This document shows positions 1-14,039 of a stretch of DNA of 64,000 nt, piece after piece. The notes under the pieces were generated by a model, which was not told the DNA's origin, did not search any database, and worked only from the letters and a program-made list of their open reading frames with translations. A program made the translations under genes and the position numbers. Source of the stretch: Rapana venosa (lineage: Eukaryota; Mollusca; Gastropoda; Neogastropoda; Muricidae); assembly GCA_028751875.1 (NCBI GenBank), contig CM054134.1, positions 69,329,526 through 69,393,525 of the forward strand, read 5' to 3'. Position 1 is the stretch's first letter. Every line of letters starts with the position of its first letter.

Positions 1-1639
1 CTTCCTTTCTTTCTAGCCCCGTAGCAGACAGTAAGTGTCATTGATCACTAAGTTTATGGAAGCTCAGGAGGTCTCATCTATAGATTGGTCTTTGTGGGGG
101 GAGAAAAAAAAAAGCCAGGTCTTTGTAAATATACTGGGTCATGTTCGCTTTGGTTGGGTGGCAATGGTTGAGTAATAAAATCTGTTTTTATCTGCTGCTA
201 CAAGCACCTGTTTGTGGTTGTGGGGGACAAAGCGTTAGTGTAGTTGCTGCTAGAAGAGTTATGACTTGCGTGTGTGATAATTGATCCTTATTATCAGAGT
301 TAGCTTTTTTCTTTTTCTTTTTTTTTGGGTATTTTTTTTAGTGTAGCCCCGTTGTCAGAGGCTTGACACGTCTGTTTGCAAGCTGATGTCACCATCATTT
401 TGCGATGTCATGTTCCTTGCTTATGACAGCTTTGAACGTCACCTGCTACTTTATTCCTAATTGTCTTTGTGAAGCATGCAAGTGAGTAGTAATTTCATTT
501 GTGAGAATTGTCAAGAGTAATGGGTAACCAGACTCTACCCCCCAAAAACTCATCTAAAAAATACTTCCATGCAGAAGAGTCTAGAAAATACCTTGGTTTC
601 ATGTATATTTCCTGAAGATTCTGAAATGAAATTGAAGAGTAATGCTGTCATTGAACGTGTTTTTCATTAATTGTTCCTGCTAGGTTTTTCAATGTTTTGT
701 TGTTAAGGTGAGATTCTGGAACTAAGAGGTCCTGCAAATTGTAGATTAGGTCCTTCAAGTCATAGATCTGTATAAATTACGTGTGTTTCCAGTCAGTTTG
801 AAAGAAACGGGAAAAATATAACCCTGGAAAGAACTATACATATAATCTAAATATCTTGATGTATTGAAAAGACAAGAAGATATTTGTGTGTGTGTGTATG
901 TGTGTGTGTGTGGGTGTGTGTGTGTGTTGTTGTTGTTGTTGTTGTGTTCACTTGAAACATTGAAAAAAGTTCTCTGAAAGCAATATTACTTTATTAGATG
1001 ACGGGAAGGGGTGGGTGGGTTTGTGGGTAGGGAGATAAATTGATGGATGTGTGCAAGGAAATACGTATGATCTATTGATAAATATCTTATAACTGAATGT
1101 ATTTATATATATATGATGATAAATACATTCAGTTTTTTGCCCCGAAAAAATAAAGCACAAGCCCTTCTTGCCTTCTTTGTGTGTGTGTGTCTGTGTCTGT
1201 GCGCTTTTGTGCGTGCTTGTGTGCATAAGACTGATAAGTGTGTGTGTGCTTGTGTGGGCATGCCTGTCTCTGGTTTCTACTGTGCTAGTGTACCTTTTTT
1301 TGGTCTCCTATGCATTGAATTATGCTCATAACACTATAAACAGTTACTGACATTGTCCTCATTGGGTGCTTAACATTCAGAAGTGCACTTCGTCTTCTTT
1401 ATTTTCTTTATTACTTTTTTAAACCTTTTTTCCCCCTACAAAAAGTTCTACAAGTAAAGCATATATGCCAAGTAAACTGCTGTGTGAAAAGAACAGTAGT
1501 TTATTGTGGACTTTTTGTGTGTGTGAGAAAATGGACTCTGTGTTTCTTTTTTGTTGTTGTTTTTGTTTTAAGAAAAGCATGTTTGTCTTTTCTGTCGGTA
1601 GTTTTTTGTTTTGCTTTTTCTTTGTTTGATTTTTTGGGT
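1..1639. other. Intron or upstream sequence of ZFAND4
   Basis: AT-rich, no coding exon seen. It contains a TG/TTG microsatellite at 883-948 and GT-rich sequence at 1180-1260. The missing first exon(s) of ZFAND4 were looked for here and not found. Confidence 0.5.
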
Positions 1640-2042
1640 ATTGTTCCTCAGCTAGAGTGCCATGGTTCACCATTGGTGAGATATTGCATATATATGCAAC
1701 CGTTTTTACGATCTGGCTGGTCACATTTCTGATGTTGGGAATGGTGTCTAAACAATACCTGTGTGTATGGATTTTTAAAACTTTGTCATCCGTTCGCACC
1801 GGCGCAAAGTGGCCTACCCTTCTGAAAGGCGGGACAGGTTTTTAACGTGTGCTTAAGATGTTCTGCGTCTGTTCACACATGTGACCTTGGGTTATAGTCT
1901 CATCTGAAGGGCTTTTTGGGGAGTGGAGTCCGTACTAATGTTAACTTTAGGGTAAAATTCCCTAGAATGGGCGCCTCCGTGATGGTTTGATCCTGAACCA
2001 TCAGATCACGAGTGCAAGGCTCTAGCCACTAGGATATCCCAC
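1640..2042 (-). mobile_element. tRNA-derived SINE type A, long-tail form (full length)
   Basis: The tRNA-like head is at the 2042 end (minus: GGGATATCCTAGTGGCTAGA, then a degenerate B box). The body ACTCCACTCCCC...GATGAGACTATAAACC is shared by all type A copies. The 3' end reads (minus) CAACCATTGGTGAACCATGG then CACTCTAGCTGAGGAAC, the long tail. Confidence 0.8.
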
Positions 2043-2469
2043 ATCTTTGTTTGATTTGATTTTGTTGTTTGTGTTTTATTTTTTCCCCCATGTAATCAAA
2101 TACTATAGCCTATAGAATAAGGTATGTGTGTATGCACTGTTAGCTAAGCTTAGTAAAATCTTTGGTTACATGGCATTGGTTTACTGAAAATTCGTAGTTG
2201 ACTGTGCAGATGGTAAGACTTTTGCACACTTCATGTGAAAATTAGTCAGTTACTGGTTATTCACCTTGCGGCCCTTATCATCCCAGTTTGGTACTAAAAT
2301 CGAACTTAAGTCAAATTTTGGGTGAACACCTATTAACAGAGTTCCCTCTGCAAGCATGCAGTAACGTGCCACAACTTTCTTGTTTTACCTGTCTCGAAAG
2401 GTGCCATGTCAGTTGTACTATCGAGCAAAATTAAAAAAAACAACGCATACACAAGCATTAAAAGAAAAG

Positions 2470-2537
2470 CGCTTTGATTTGTAGCTTTACAAGATTCAGC
2501 GCTATATAAATTCCATACATTATTATTATTATTAATT
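2470..2537 (+). repeat. Isolated 'GCGCT' SINE tail
   Basis: AAGCGCTTTGATTTGTAGC, then CAGCGCTATATAAATTCCAT and (ATT)n. This is the 3' end found on the type B SINE at 37333-37695, here without a head. Related tails are at 16841-16905 and 43640-43710 on the other strand. Confidence 0.7.
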
Positions 2538-2799
2538 CTGTACTGTTTTGTATCATTTTGCACAGTATCTGTAGATTTTTGCAACACCTTTCTGTGGGGA
2601 AAATTTGAGATTCATTAACATTATTATCTTTGCCTGGGGAGTCTTATCACCACAGTATGGTACTGGTACCTCCATGCTCTTTATCTATTTTTGTTTAAAC
2701 ACTCGGTTTGTAACAGTAAGTTTTCCCTCAGAATATTGCCATGGGTAAGGGGACAACTTTCTTGTTGTGGTGACTTCTTCTGTGTGCACTAAAGTATGT

Positions 2800-3075
2800 T
2801 CTTTCGAGCCAGAAGGCCCATAGAGCCGGAGCTTATCCCGGTTTCTGTAGCGTTAAGCAAACTGATGGTTTTTTCACCACCCCTGTGACAGGACGCTAGT
2901 CTGTCGCCAGATACTTCCCCAGCAGAGCTGGTACCCACTTGTACACCTGGGTGGAGTGAGGAAAATAGGAGTAAAGTGTCTTTCCCAGGACACAACACCG
3001 AGCCGAGCGGGGATCGAACCCGCGACCTCTGGATCACGAGTTGACCGCCTAAACCACTCGACCACGGTGTCCTCC
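2800..3075 (-). mobile_element. tRNA-derived SINE type E
   Basis: The minus strand begins GACACCGTGGTCGAGTGGTT (A box) and has GGTCGCGGGTTCGATCCCC (B box). It continues with a body containing GTGTTGTGTCCTGGGAAAGA and CACTCCACCCAGGTGTAC. The A and B boxes are intact, so it could be young. The sequence downstream of the B box rules out a plain tRNA gene. Confidence 0.75.
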
Positions 3076-3838
3076 GGTTTCTGTGTGCACTAGTAAAAGT
3101 ATATTGAGTGAGACTTTTGTCAATCAGCTGACTTGAAGACTAAAAGTAAAAGGAGACACTCTTCTGAAATGAAGGTCTGACACTGAATCGGTGAATGGAG
3201 GGAGAACAAACAAAATTCAACTTTAAATGGGACTTGGTTTTTTTTGTTTATCGTTTTGCGTCTTACTGTTAGGTTACATTTGTCGGATGGACAGCTCAGT
3301 CTCTAATGAACATGCTCAGCAGTATGCTGTAGATCCCAAAAATTGCCATAGAGGGACTTGGTCACTGGGGTGTCAGGCCATATATATATCCACTTGGGCC
3401 CATGGGATTTGAACAGTGGACTCTTGATTTATAGATTGGTGCATTATCTTCTAGTCTAAACATATTTTTTTTCCTTTGTATAAATTACTAAATACTTTTC
3501 TATGTTGTCCTAGGTGCCAAAACCTGAGTTTGTCAAATTAAGGATTTAGCATATTTCACCTGTAGCTGAGTGTAGGTAAAAGAAATGGAGGAATTCACTG
3601 ACAACTCTTCATTGCATTGCCTTAGTGACCCTACAGAGTTCAGGGAAAGGAACTCAGCATTTTGTCTAAACTTCATTTGGCCCCACACAAAAAAACACAC
3701 CCAAACACAATTAAAGCAAAAAACCCAAAACAAAACAAAAAAATGAAAAAAACCCCAGTAGATGGATTTTTATTAATGAGAATGGCTGTTGTAGATATTA
3801 CAGTACAGAGTGTACTATGCATTTTTAATCCTTTTCAG

Positions 3839-3982
3839 GAATCCCCATCTCACATCAGCACCTGATATGGCAGTCAGTGGAACTGGAGGATGACTATTGT
3901 CTCCATGACTACCAGATTCACAGTGGTGCCACCCTTAAGCTGGTGTTGGCAATGAGAGGTGGACCCATCAACACACGCAGAA
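3839..3982 (+). CDS. ZFAND4: ZFAND4 exon: C-terminal half of the ubiquitin-like domain
   Basis: The acceptor CTTTTCAG and the donor AA|GTGAGT bound 144 nt. The exon starts with two bases of a split codon, probably Gly as in vertebrates, and ends one base into a codon. It encodes the strand and turn of ubiquitin ending in RGG, but the chain continues (PINTRR), so there is no free di-glycine tail. Confidence 0.92.
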
Positions 3983-5158
3983 GTGAGTATGAATATGACG
4001 CAGTTGATGTTCAGTTTCCAGCTCCTGCAGTAACTTTTGTTCTTCAGTATAGAACAAAGGAAATCATATCAAATTCTTTTGTTCCAAAGGTAACAAATAA
4101 GCACTTTTGTGCTTTTACATCCAATACCTGCTCGTAGGGATTTTAGGTTCGGTTGCCCGGGTGTCGGGTAGCATTTTCTCAGCATTGACAATGAGATAAA
4201 TATTACATTTTAACCTCTTCATTGCCCCATAACGGCTGCTGCTGTGGATGCCTTTGTGTGCCTGAAAGTGCTCCATGATACTTGATAGAAAAGATACCAT
4301 GGTCGTAACAGGAATTTTCCTGTACTTTGTTTTAAACTAACTCATTATGGTTTTTTAATAAACGCAATGATTTATCTATTTAGTGCGATCATGAGCACCA
4401 AGATCTAACCACAGTTTAATTGAGATGTCAGCATTTTGTTGTTGGTTAACTACCCCACTTCCCATCCCTAGGCCAAAATCTTCTACAGACCTGTGCAAAC
4501 AGCGTTCTTTGAGTTTGAGCATACAGTGTCTGTGGCAGAAAAAGGGTTGCATATAAAAAATAAAATGGACTGAAATATATACGTGGTTTATAAAATGAAG
4601 ATTAAAAAATAAGTTGTTGATGTAATTAGTTTTATTTGTTACCGCAGTTTTTTCTTCTTCTGTTAAATGAAATGTGTGTGGATGCATGCATGTATATGTT
4701 TGCATGTGTGTGCATGTGCGTGTGTGTGCATATGTGTGTGTGTTCTATAAGTTTGTCGTGGTTTTGGTCTTGATAAAATATGATAATGATGATAATGATG
4801 ATGATGATGATGAATGATGATGATAACAAAGGTCATTTACTGTTGATGTGTTTTTTTCAGTTCCAGTGGAAGACACCGCTTTGAGGGAGATGGCTGAGTA
4901 CATGGAAGCGAACAAAGATGAAATACTCGACAAGCTGCCTGAAAACCGTAATGTCACTCTCCTTGTTTTTCGAGAAGGAGACCAGCTCAACTTTTTCAGA
5001 GTTGTTGATCGCGGGGACGGCACGCTGACACCACTCTCAGAATCAATGAGGTGATTGGTGTGTGTTGTGTTGTGGTGTGTTTGTGTTGTGTTGTGTGTTG
5101 TGGTGTGTGTTGTGTGTGTGTTGTGTGTGTGTTGTGGTGTTGTGTGTGTTGTGGTGTG

Positions 5159-5220
<62 letters not shown>

Positions 5221-8200
5221 TATTGAATTGAATTTTGTATGAAAAAAGGGAGAAGAAAACAAAGACATATACATACAGACTTGAGATAATGCTGTCATAC
5301 AATGAGATTCTTTTTTCTTTGTTTTGTCTGTGTGCTACTTGTGGTATTGGGTCTTTTGAATGGAGGTAAGAGTAAAATGCACAGGCTCACATAATACATT
5401 CACTTATACAAGCATTTTGCACACACAGACTTGTATAGACTTAGGACATGAACGCATGGACACACATGCAGACCTTCAGGCAGATAGGCAGCCAGACAGG
5501 CAGGCAGGGATACATGCACGCCCTTTCTAGTCTCGCTTCCTCATATATTCTCTCTACTCTGTCTTGTGTGTGTGTATTGTGTGTGTGTGTGTTTGTTTTT
5601 CTTAAGCATGCATACATACACACGCACACACACACTCACACACACTCACACACACATGCGTTCATGTTTTTGATATCTCTTAATCCCTTGTACATAGCCC
5701 AGTTTTTGCATCCCTTTAAGGCTCTGTTTGATCATTTTCCCTATGTTACATTTTTTATGAGCACTTTACATTCATGGTTTAATGCCAAACTGTTGTTAAA
5801 TGACCTCTCTTTCCTCTTTGCTTTCTTTTATTAAATGCAGTCAGTCCTTTATTTCCGTCTATTATCACTTATAGTGAAAAGACATTAACTACAAGAATAA
5901 ACACACACACACACTATGGGTAGTCATCCACAAATAAATTCATACACCCAGACTGTCACTGTCTCAGTGTCTGTGTGTCGTTGTATTTTGCTCTTTTACC
6001 TCTGTATTTTTATCTGCCTGACTTTCTGTCTGTCAGCCTGTCTGATTGTTAGGTACATTGCGTCTATCTCTTTGTCTATTTCTCACTGTGTTTGTCTTAA
6101 AAACTAAAAATATAATTATGCAGGTAAAGTGTTCCATTTACTGGCGTTTAAAACTAAATGTTCATCTTCTAACAGTAACAGTGCAGTTAAAACACCTAGC
6201 ATCCCTGAAGTCGGATGTGGCTACCTTCACTGAGGGCAAAAACGGTTCTGTATGCAAAATTTCATCCTTGGAGAACCTCGGAGCTCTAGCTGAGGAACCC
6301 CTCCAAAAAAAGTCAAAAAGAAAATTAAAAAACCACCCAACACCAAACAATATTGTTGCTCTGTCACTTTCCCTTTTCACCCTGTGCCAGACATATCTTA
6401 TGTCTTTATTCATTAACCAAATATACATGGTACTGTACTCTGTTACCAGTGTTGGGAATTTTCAGTTTCACTGGTCAAACTTGTCTTGTACCAAGCTCTG
6501 GAGAAATGTCCTGTTCCTCTGACCAGGTACATATATGTATATTTTATATATACACAATGCATGGTACTGCAGAACATTCAGCGTCACCCACCCCAGTCGA
6601 TCGCCACACAGAAACATTGGTGTTCTTGTGCACACGTTACGCTCGGTTAGGGGTCACTGGTTTGTATTGAGTGTTAAGTGGGGGCAGTAGACCAGCAGTG
6701 GCTAAAGTAAACTAACACTAGGGGAGAAGTTAAGTGCACCTTACTTTCTTAGTACATTTTGTGATTTACCAGTGAGTGAGTGCTCTAACATGTATGGTAC
6801 CTAGGACGTAGCCATTGTTGTTTAGATAGGAGAACAGAAATAGGCAGGGTATGAATGCTGGCCATCTTGAAATGCTTAACCCCCCCCCCCCCCCCACCCC
6901 CCCCCCCCATCCACAAAACAGAGAAGCTGAAGTGATTCAGAGCTGAAAGAGAGAGAGAGAGAGAGAGAGAGTAATAAACAGTTGACTCACAGACATTTAA
7001 AATCAACACAGCTATAATTCTAGGAGAGAGTAATGCACAGTTAACACACACTGACTCCAACATTCATACAGTTATAATTCTAGGAGAGAGAGAGAGAGTA
7101 ACGAACAGTTAACACACACAGACACCCAACTTCACACAGTTTTAATTTTAGGAGAGAGAGAGTAATGAACAATTAACACACACAGATACCAAACTTCACA
7201 CAGCTTTAAATTTAGGAGAGAGAGTAGTGAACAGTTAATACACAGAGACTCCAAAACACACACAATTGTAAACCTAGGAGGGAATACTTAATGAACCGAT
7301 TATTAACACATACACACACACAGGCACCAAACTTCACTCTATCATAATTCTTAGAGGGGGGTATCGAACTGTTAACACACACTCTACAGGTCAAGGAGCG
7401 GTATCCATCAAAAGAATCGTTCTTATCACGTTTATCTCATTCATAACAAACAGAAAGGGCAAGGTCATTTCAGAGCCCAACTGTGGACTGTTGAACACAA
7501 ACACAACGTGACCCAGTTGCCAAAAACACGCTACACAGGTTCTGCTGTATGAGCAGTGACATGTGTACACAAAGCCGTTACACAGAGCAGATCAAAAGAT
7601 CGTGACACAGCCTGTACAGGTCTGAGCCCATGTTTAAGCTGGGGATCAAAAGAGCTTAGCTCGGGCTGGCTAGCCTGTCTGACCCACTCTAGTGGCACTG
7701 GCACAGGTAGGATGGCTGGTGGGGTCTCCATAAATCTCTCACACTTACAGCTAATCAGTAGAGTCACCCCACAGGGGGTTCGATCCAAGGCACAGGGCAG
7801 ATTGGCTCCAAGCCTGTGCGGCTTCCTGCACAAATGTGTCTGTTTGGTGGAATTAATAAGATTAGGCCTATCTGCACCAAAGAATCAACTGTATCAATTC
7901 CCCAGTCGATAGAGACATGGGTGCTTTTTCATAACAAAGGTAGCATGTAGTTGCTTTGTTGGGGTTGTGTTGGGACAGGAACTTCTTCTTTTGAAGTTGT
8001 CAGTTCAGCTTTAGACCTGTCATCCCTGAGATAGGAGAAGGCCTCTGTAACCACAGTGTAAGGGACACCTGCATGCTAACTTGTATAGTCTGGTTTTTGT
8101 TGTTGTTGGGGTTTTTTGTTTTTGCTTTTGGGTGGGGGTAATTTGTCTACCACAGTGAATAAGTTCACATCAAGATTATGGAAAAGAATTATGTGAGAAA

Positions 8201-9671
8201 GAGAGAGAGAGCGTGAGAGAGAGAAAGCACAAGAAAACGCCCTATAGTACAATAAAAAAGATAATTTTCAGTGCAGAAGGGTATTCTATTCGAGGTATAT
8301 CAGTCTCACATAACAAAGCTAATAAAAGGTATCCTGTGACATAGGTTATATTGCTGGGAAGGGACTGTAAGAGACACACAGGTTATATTTCAGGATTTGG
8401 GTGGGGGGGGGGGGGGGTGGCTGTAAGAGTAAGAGACACGTCATAGGTTATATTTCTGGTGAGGGACAGTAAGAAACAATAGTTTCTCTTGGGCCATGGT
8501 GTCCATGTTTTGTAATATTTCATTACTGAACCTATCTCTTGAGAAACTGTTGTACAGTTTGGTAAACTGAGGGACAGTCACCCACCCACTTCTAGGTAAC
8601 TGCACGTGATCGTAATAAATTGTGCTTTTGGGAGGCAAGTGCTTAAAACTATATAATCTATTTATTTTGTTTATTCTATTCTTTTCTTTTGAGGATAATG
8701 GAATAAGCATGTATGTGCTTTTTTCCATCTAGTCCCCGTGTGTATACAGTTTTGTAAATTTTGTTGTCTGTTCCCACTGGCACACAATGGCCTACTCTTC
8801 CGAAAAGCAGTGAGCAAGATGTTCTGCGTACATTTGCACATGGAACCTTGGTTTATAGTCTTATCTGGAGGACTTTTTGGGAGAGTGGAGTCTGCACTGA
8901 TGTTAACTCCAGAGGAAAAATCCTCTTGAACGAGATTCAAACCCTGGTCAGCAGATCATGAATACATCACTCTAACCACCAGGCTATCCCGTCCTCCCCC
9001 TCTATACAGTCCTGTGTGTGTGTGTGTGTGTGTGATTTATCTTAATTATAAATTTATGATAATTAAGAAAGATAGTGAGGGGGTGGGAGAGCAGTGTTGA
9101 TGAATATAAACTTTAGTGACTTAGTGTGGTGTTCCTGCTGTTGTATGTAAATGTGTGTGTGTTGTGTAAAATTCTCTGTGTGCACATGTGTGTGTGTTTG
9201 TAAATTTCTGTGTTTGTGCATGAGTATGCATATGTGTGTGTGTGTGTGTGTGTGTGTTGTCATTTATATATACAAGCATGTGCTCATCAGTTGGAGTGTA
9301 TATACTATTAGATAAGCACAATATTGTTCCTGATTATGGATAGAAATAAAATATGTCAAACAGTAGATGACCTTCAGGGCTATAAAAGTGAACAAATGCA
9401 CAAGGAAACATAACTCAGCTGTTGTCTTGCCCATTGTGAGCTTCATCGCAAATTACATTGGCCCAGATGTGTGTGTGTGTGTGTGTATGTGTGCATGTTT
9501 GACCTTGCAGGCAGGCAGTTTATTAGCTTGCAAGTTGTTATTTTTACAGTGGTGACAATACTTGACATCTTTTCTGGTCCAGCTATGTTGGGAAATTGCT
9601 GTATCAAATTCCAGTCAAAATATGACAAAACTCGGCTTTCTGTAATACCAGTGTGTAGTTAAAATGTCATG

Positions 9672-9766
<95 letters not shown>

Positions 9767-10058
9767 ATGCACACCTATTTATACACTCATAACACTCAAT
9801 CATATGATATACATACACATGTATATGGGCACTGTGTGCTCCGTGCATGCACACATACAGTGACAGACACAGACACACACACACACACACAGATACACAT
9901 ACACACACTCATAGAGCCAACCCCCCCCCCCCCCCCCCCCCCCCCTTATACACACACACACACTTGGTACAAAAAATACCATAACTCAAAAATTACCAAA
10001 ACAAACTCATAAGAAAATCACACCCATACATCTCTCTCTCTCTCTCTCACATACACAC

Positions 10059-10119
<61 letters not shown>

Positions 10120-13100
10120 CCGCTCTCCTGTGCATGCATTTGTACACACACACAGCACAGAGTAATCTCCGCCCTCCCCCCCCCCCCCCCCCCATCCCAC
10201 CACCACCAAGGCATAGTCCACCACCCCATGCACAGTACCTTTCAAAACAAAGATACCCAAACAAACCACACACAACACCCACACACCCACATAAACACCC
10301 CTCCTCCCCCCCCTCCCCTTCCCACACACACACATATAAACACACACACACAACACAAAGACCCAAAATAAAACACAATCACCAATGATGATGACCTGAG
10401 GATTAACCATTCAGTACTTAAGGCTATTAGCATTACAGGCTGTATTGGTAGGTCTACACTTTTTTTCTTTTTTTGTTCAGGTGGCTCCCCTGCTGGTCTT
10501 TGTTCAGTAGCAAGGGCCAGAGCTCTCTGTGTGTGAGCCTTTAAGCCTAAAACTATTAGTCACTCAAGCAGGCTAAGGAGGACCAGCTACTTACTACCAC
10601 CCTGTGGCCAGTAAGGGATTGATACTGACTGAACGCAAAGAGATTAGCAGTGCCAGCCTTCACAACACAACCACCAAAACATGAGCTGACTGCAAGAAAA
10701 GGGTTGCTACATGTATACATACATACATACATATATATATATATACATACATTCCTGGTTTGCCTAATGTTCGTGAAGGGTAAAGCTAGAGAATCATTGC
10801 GCAATTGTGGTTTTAAAAAAAAATCTTCAAAGTGCTGAGCATATTCCTAAAAACAGGGTTTAAAACAGGTTTAGGAAAAGTGTGTGTGTGTATGTGCGCA
10901 CACACACACACTCACATGCATGCACACACACACACACTCACACATATGTATGCATGCACACACTTTCTTGCATGCTGGCAAAAAATAAACGAAACAAGCA
11001 TGCAAACATGGACTCTCTGTCTCTGTCTCTCACTCACATACATGTACACAAACACACACACACACCACAACACAAACATACACATACACACAGTGACACA
11101 CACCCACACCCACAGAGTGACACACACACACAGTGACACAAACACACACAGTGACACAAACACACAGTGACACAAACACCACACAACATACACGCACACC
11201 CTCACACACACAAACACCCACCCACACCCGCACACACGCACCCTCACCCACCCACACTGGCACAAAACAAAACAAAACAAACAAAACAAAAGGCGTACAT
11301 GTATTATGTGCCACACATCATTAGGCAGGATGGGAGAGGAGAAAATCAATCCAACAAACAAACAGTGACCTAAGTAAACAATGAATGAGACAAAGCACAC
11401 AAAAAGAAACTAAATGGCCTGGTGCGTACCTTGTCTTTCCTTTCATCCAGACACAACACAGACCATGAATCTAAAAACAGAAGAAAAAAAAAGTTGTTTG
11501 GTTCTTCTTTGTTTGTTTTATAGATTACCTACTCTTTTGACCTGATAGCTAGCTCTATATGATGTGCAATAGAAGCCAAAGAATATCGGTCACCTAGATA
11601 TGCTAACTGGCCTTGCTGAGTGTAATATAATATAGCTGTGGGATTTTTGTATGTGGGTAAAATATGAAACAGAAGTTTATGGCTTACTTGTAAAAATTTA
11701 GCTCAGGACTCGCTCGGGTCATAGTAACTTGTTACTATACTTTCTTGAATGTAGGAAATAAAAGGTCTTTGAATGTGGGGACACATGCACACACGCATGC
11801 ATGCATGCACGCATGCACAAACACACAGTGTAATACACACACATGCACACACACATGCATGCATGCACACATGAATAAAAATGAGAAGAAATAAAAATGA
11901 GGTCTGAAACAGATTTTCCCCAAAAGAGCCCGACACATAAACTCTTTAATGACAATGAGTATCTACACATCAGATCTTTACAAGTGTTCTGAAATTTTCA
12001 TATCTGATGTAGACTCACAAAGAGCAGTTTCAGTCTGTCCTGTTTGGGAAATGAAGCAAGCACACTTTGATGTAGATTATATCAACATGAAAAAGAATGA
12101 GAATCCAAATATCATGGCAGTTAATGTTCATTCACATATAGAACATAATTACTCTCAAATTGTCTTAGAATTTATACAGATGGCTCACTTTTTGACAATC
12201 ATCAAGCAGGTTCAGCATTCGTCATACCAGCACTAAAAGTAGAAAAGTTGTAATATGTTGGTAATAATCAATCTGTATTTACAGCTGAACTGATCACTAT
12301 TCTCATGGCGTTGAATTTCATTTTAGATCATCCATACTGTTTCTTTTACATATTACTTTGTGTGGATTCAAAATCAGTTTTATATGCCTTAAAGTCTTTA
12401 ACTTATTTTAAAGCAATCTACTAAATTATACTAAATATCAAATACTTTGAATCTTCTGTGTTTTAGAAGAATTCATGTTTCCTTTTACTGGATTTCTTCA
12501 CATATAGGATTATTTTCTAATGAGTGGGCTGATCGGCCTGCGAAGAAAGGTGCACGTAATGACAAGGGGTCTATAGTACTGCATGTCCCTCTATCCATTG
12601 CAGAGGATTATCGGTTGTTAGAAGCTTCATGAAAAAAATTCATAGAAAAGCATCAGCAAATCAAGCGGCTTTCACATTCAACTCCGAGTGGGAAGAGCGT
12701 AATTGAATACATTGATCACTTTTAGATTCATACAAATGCTGTCAAAGAAGGACAACTCAAGGCATTATTTTTCAGGATAAGATTAAATGCATTCACGACA
12801 AAATTCAGCATGGATGTTAAATGCTTATGTGGTGAATATATTTCTAATACCCATATCATACTTGAATGAGAATTTAAAACCTCATCTCCCTGCCTTTTCT
12901 GAGAGTACCATTGACGAAGTTTTGAACAATGTAAAGCTAACGTTTGACATTGCTAAAGGTTTATTGTTAACTCCTATAGGGCACTTATTGTAGTTTAGTT
13001 CTCTTTGAATTTCATTTTTTTTTTAAAAAAAGGTTCTTGATCTGTTTATGTTAAGAATACTATTTGTGTTTTTCCCCTGTTATTACTCTTTATTACACAC

Positions 13101-13194
13101 ACACACACATACACATACACACACACACACGCACACACACACACTCCCACGCACGCAAGCACACATGCACCACTACACAGAGTAGATCTGTCTA

Positions 13195-13230
<36 letters not shown>

Positions 13231-13231
13231 A

Positions 13232-13284
<53 letters not shown>

Positions 13285-13990
13285 CATCTCTTTTATTCAG
13301 TCTCCTATTTTAGGGCCATGTGGTATCACTTAAAGTGGAAAGACATTAAAATTGAAGACTTACTTATGCACACATGCTCGCACGCCTGCCTTGCATATAT
13401 GTATGTGAGTGTACTGTTTTCACACGTGACATTTATACATTTGCATGAATGTACACATGCACAGCAAAAATGCACACATACACACAAACACACATGCACA
13501 CACACACATGCAAACACACACATGCACACACATATGCATGCATGCATGCACGCTTGCGCATGCACACACACACAAACACATGCACACATGCACGCACGCA
13601 CGCATGCTCACACACACACGCTTACACACACACACCCTTTCCCTCAAGAAATTAAACCAAAACCAAAATGAATTAACCGAAAAGTAAAATCTCAGTTCAT
13701 TCATAAAAAGCTCGAAAACTAGAAATAGAATTACCCTTTCTTTCTCTCCTATATTTGCATTCTGGTTGAAAGAAAATAATAAAATCCTAAGTAACAGTAT
13801 TCTTTGAAGTAGCTTTTTCAGTTCTTGGCAATAACAGAATATACCAAAGTGAGTGTTAACATTTATATTACACCTAACATTTTTTCCTTGCATTAGAAAA
13901 AATATTGTGAAGCCATGGTACTATGACATAATCTTTTCATCCCAGATTTATCCTCAGCTCCCCTATCCTCCCTGTGTACTCCTCCCTTTA

Positions 13991-14039
<49 letters not shown>

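Noticed and set aside
3004..3075. tRNA gene on the minus strand
   Set aside because: The A and B boxes are good, but the spacing and the continuing body show a SINE head; no proper acceptor stem is formed.
1..3838. First exon(s) of ZFAND4 within the window
   Set aside because: No stretch encoding the start of the ubiquitin-like domain could be found; it is most likely upstream of position 1.
4745..5302. 185-codon minus frame over the ZFAND4 exon
   Set aside because: Mostly poly(His/Thr) from the TG array plus the antisense of a real exon.
6466..6525. ZFAND4 exon between TTTTCAG and GACCAG|GTACAT
   Set aside because: Splicing it in would leave phase 0 where the next exon needs phase 2, and the peptide has no match to the family.
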